DNA of 64,000 nt, from NCBI RefSeq assembly GCF_052324685.1, contig NC_135226.1:19222855-19286854 (forward strand), in the 5' to 3' direction. Position 1 is the first letter of the stretch; each line of letters starts with the position of its first letter. This document shows, in pieces, positions 63,437 through 64,000 of this stretch. The translations under genes were made by a program, and so were the position numbers. The notes under the pieces are model-generated. The model was not told the origin of the DNA. It did not search any database and saw nothing but the letters and a program-made list of their open reading frames with translations. Origin of the DNA: Brachyhypopomus gauderio. Its lineage: Eukaryota > Chordata > Actinopteri > Gymnotiformes > Hypopomidae.

Positions 63437-63983
63437 TCACTGCTGCTTGCGTGACCAGAAGCGGCCGGCGATGGATCCTAAAGACAAGCCCTGCGTCTGG
63501 TGTTGGGACCGCTCGGCTAGCCGCTGCTCCTCCTCCTGCTCACACACGCACACATTCGAAAAAACAACACAAAGTTGACAAAAAACCCGACGCACAAATC
63601 GCACAAAGAACATGAAGGCAACCCTGCGGCCGGGTACCAGAGCGAGCTGGCTTTGTCTCTTCTTGAAGGCTTCGATGGGGTCGTCCTCGTGGGCGTAGTT
63701 CTCCAGCACGGTGCGAACGTCCTCCACGCCGCTCACCGCGATCGCTGTCACGGGACACAGACCAAAAAGCGATGAGGCATTAAACGAAAAGGTGTCGAGG
63801 TGGCGGAGAGGAGACGCACGCGGCCGCGAGAAACGCCAGCTCTTACTCTTCAGGAAGGCGGCCAGGTCGTAGAGCGCGCGGTCCTCCGAGTTGCCGTCCC
63901 ACTTGCGCAGGGCCATGCCGTTGAAGGGCTGGAGGCTGAAGGCTTCTCGTTTGCAGTCCACTACAATCACTTTAGATGTGTCT
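63437..63983 (-). CDS. timm50: Mitochondrial import inner membrane translocase subunit TIM50, last three exons (partial)
   Basis: TIM50 is the receptor subunit of the TIM23 complex; it sits in the inner mitochondrial membrane and takes presequence proteins from the TOM complex. Only the C-terminal part is in the window, in minus-strand exons 63983-63847, 63744-63638 and 63535-63437, all in phase. They encode the end of the FCP1-like phosphatase fold and the tail: [77 protein letters not shown], ending GRFWSRKQQ. These line up closely with the human TIMM50 C-terminus. The first visible exon begins with the last base of an Arg codon after an acceptor at 63984-63985, so the rest of the gene lies beyond position 64000. 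Confidence 0.95.
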
Positions 63984-64000
63984 CTGTTAAGACAAGACAC

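Overview
The window is vertebrate nuclear DNA, from a ray-finned (teleost) fish. Genes are split into short exons with GT-AG introns. The predicted proteins read like zebrafish/human orthologues, dinucleotide microsatellites are very dense, and there are short remnants of fish-type non-LTR retrotransposons. An otophysan such as a catfish, characin or relative is possible but unproven. No CRISPR array, bacterial operon, rRNA or tRNA gene was seen.

Left part (1-21,400) is gene-dense. supt5h (plus strand, its 5' end outside the window, 25 exons visible, 191-10516) encodes the transcription elongation factor SPT5. An RNase T2-family gene (minus, 10876-13537) faces it tail to tail. cox7a1 (plus, 15233-17464) encodes a cytochrome c oxidase subunit and lies head to head with the RNase gene. 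chp2 (minus, 19041-21368) encodes a calcineurin-B-homologous EF-hand protein and lies tail to tail with cox7a1. All four were assembled exon by exon; every junction keeps phase and GT-AG ends.

Middle part (about 21,400-52,400) is a 31-kb gene-poor stretch. No exon chain could be supported on either strand. It holds five minisatellites (22-, 17-, 42-, 35- and 42-bp units), several long microsatellites, a decayed L2-like LINE fragment (about 35.9-36.4 kb) and short retroelement tails. It may hold distal regulatory DNA of the Delta gene, but that is inference.

Right part (52,400-64,000) carries a complete Delta-family Notch ligand, deltaC-like (minus, nine coding exons, 53761-57496, 663 residues), its upstream region with a cluster of CACGTG and T-box-like sites, and the last three exons of timm50 (minus, 63437-63983, continuing beyond the window).

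The grouping supt5h / Delta / timm50 matches the human 19q13.2 neighbourhood SUPT5H-TIMM50-DLL3. This supports the Delta gene as the positional counterpart of DLL3, although it keeps a full DSL domain, eight EGF repeats and a C-terminal ATEV. The genes do not form one pathway: they cover transcription elongation, RNA degradation, respiration, ion-exchanger regulation, Notch signalling and mitochondrial import.
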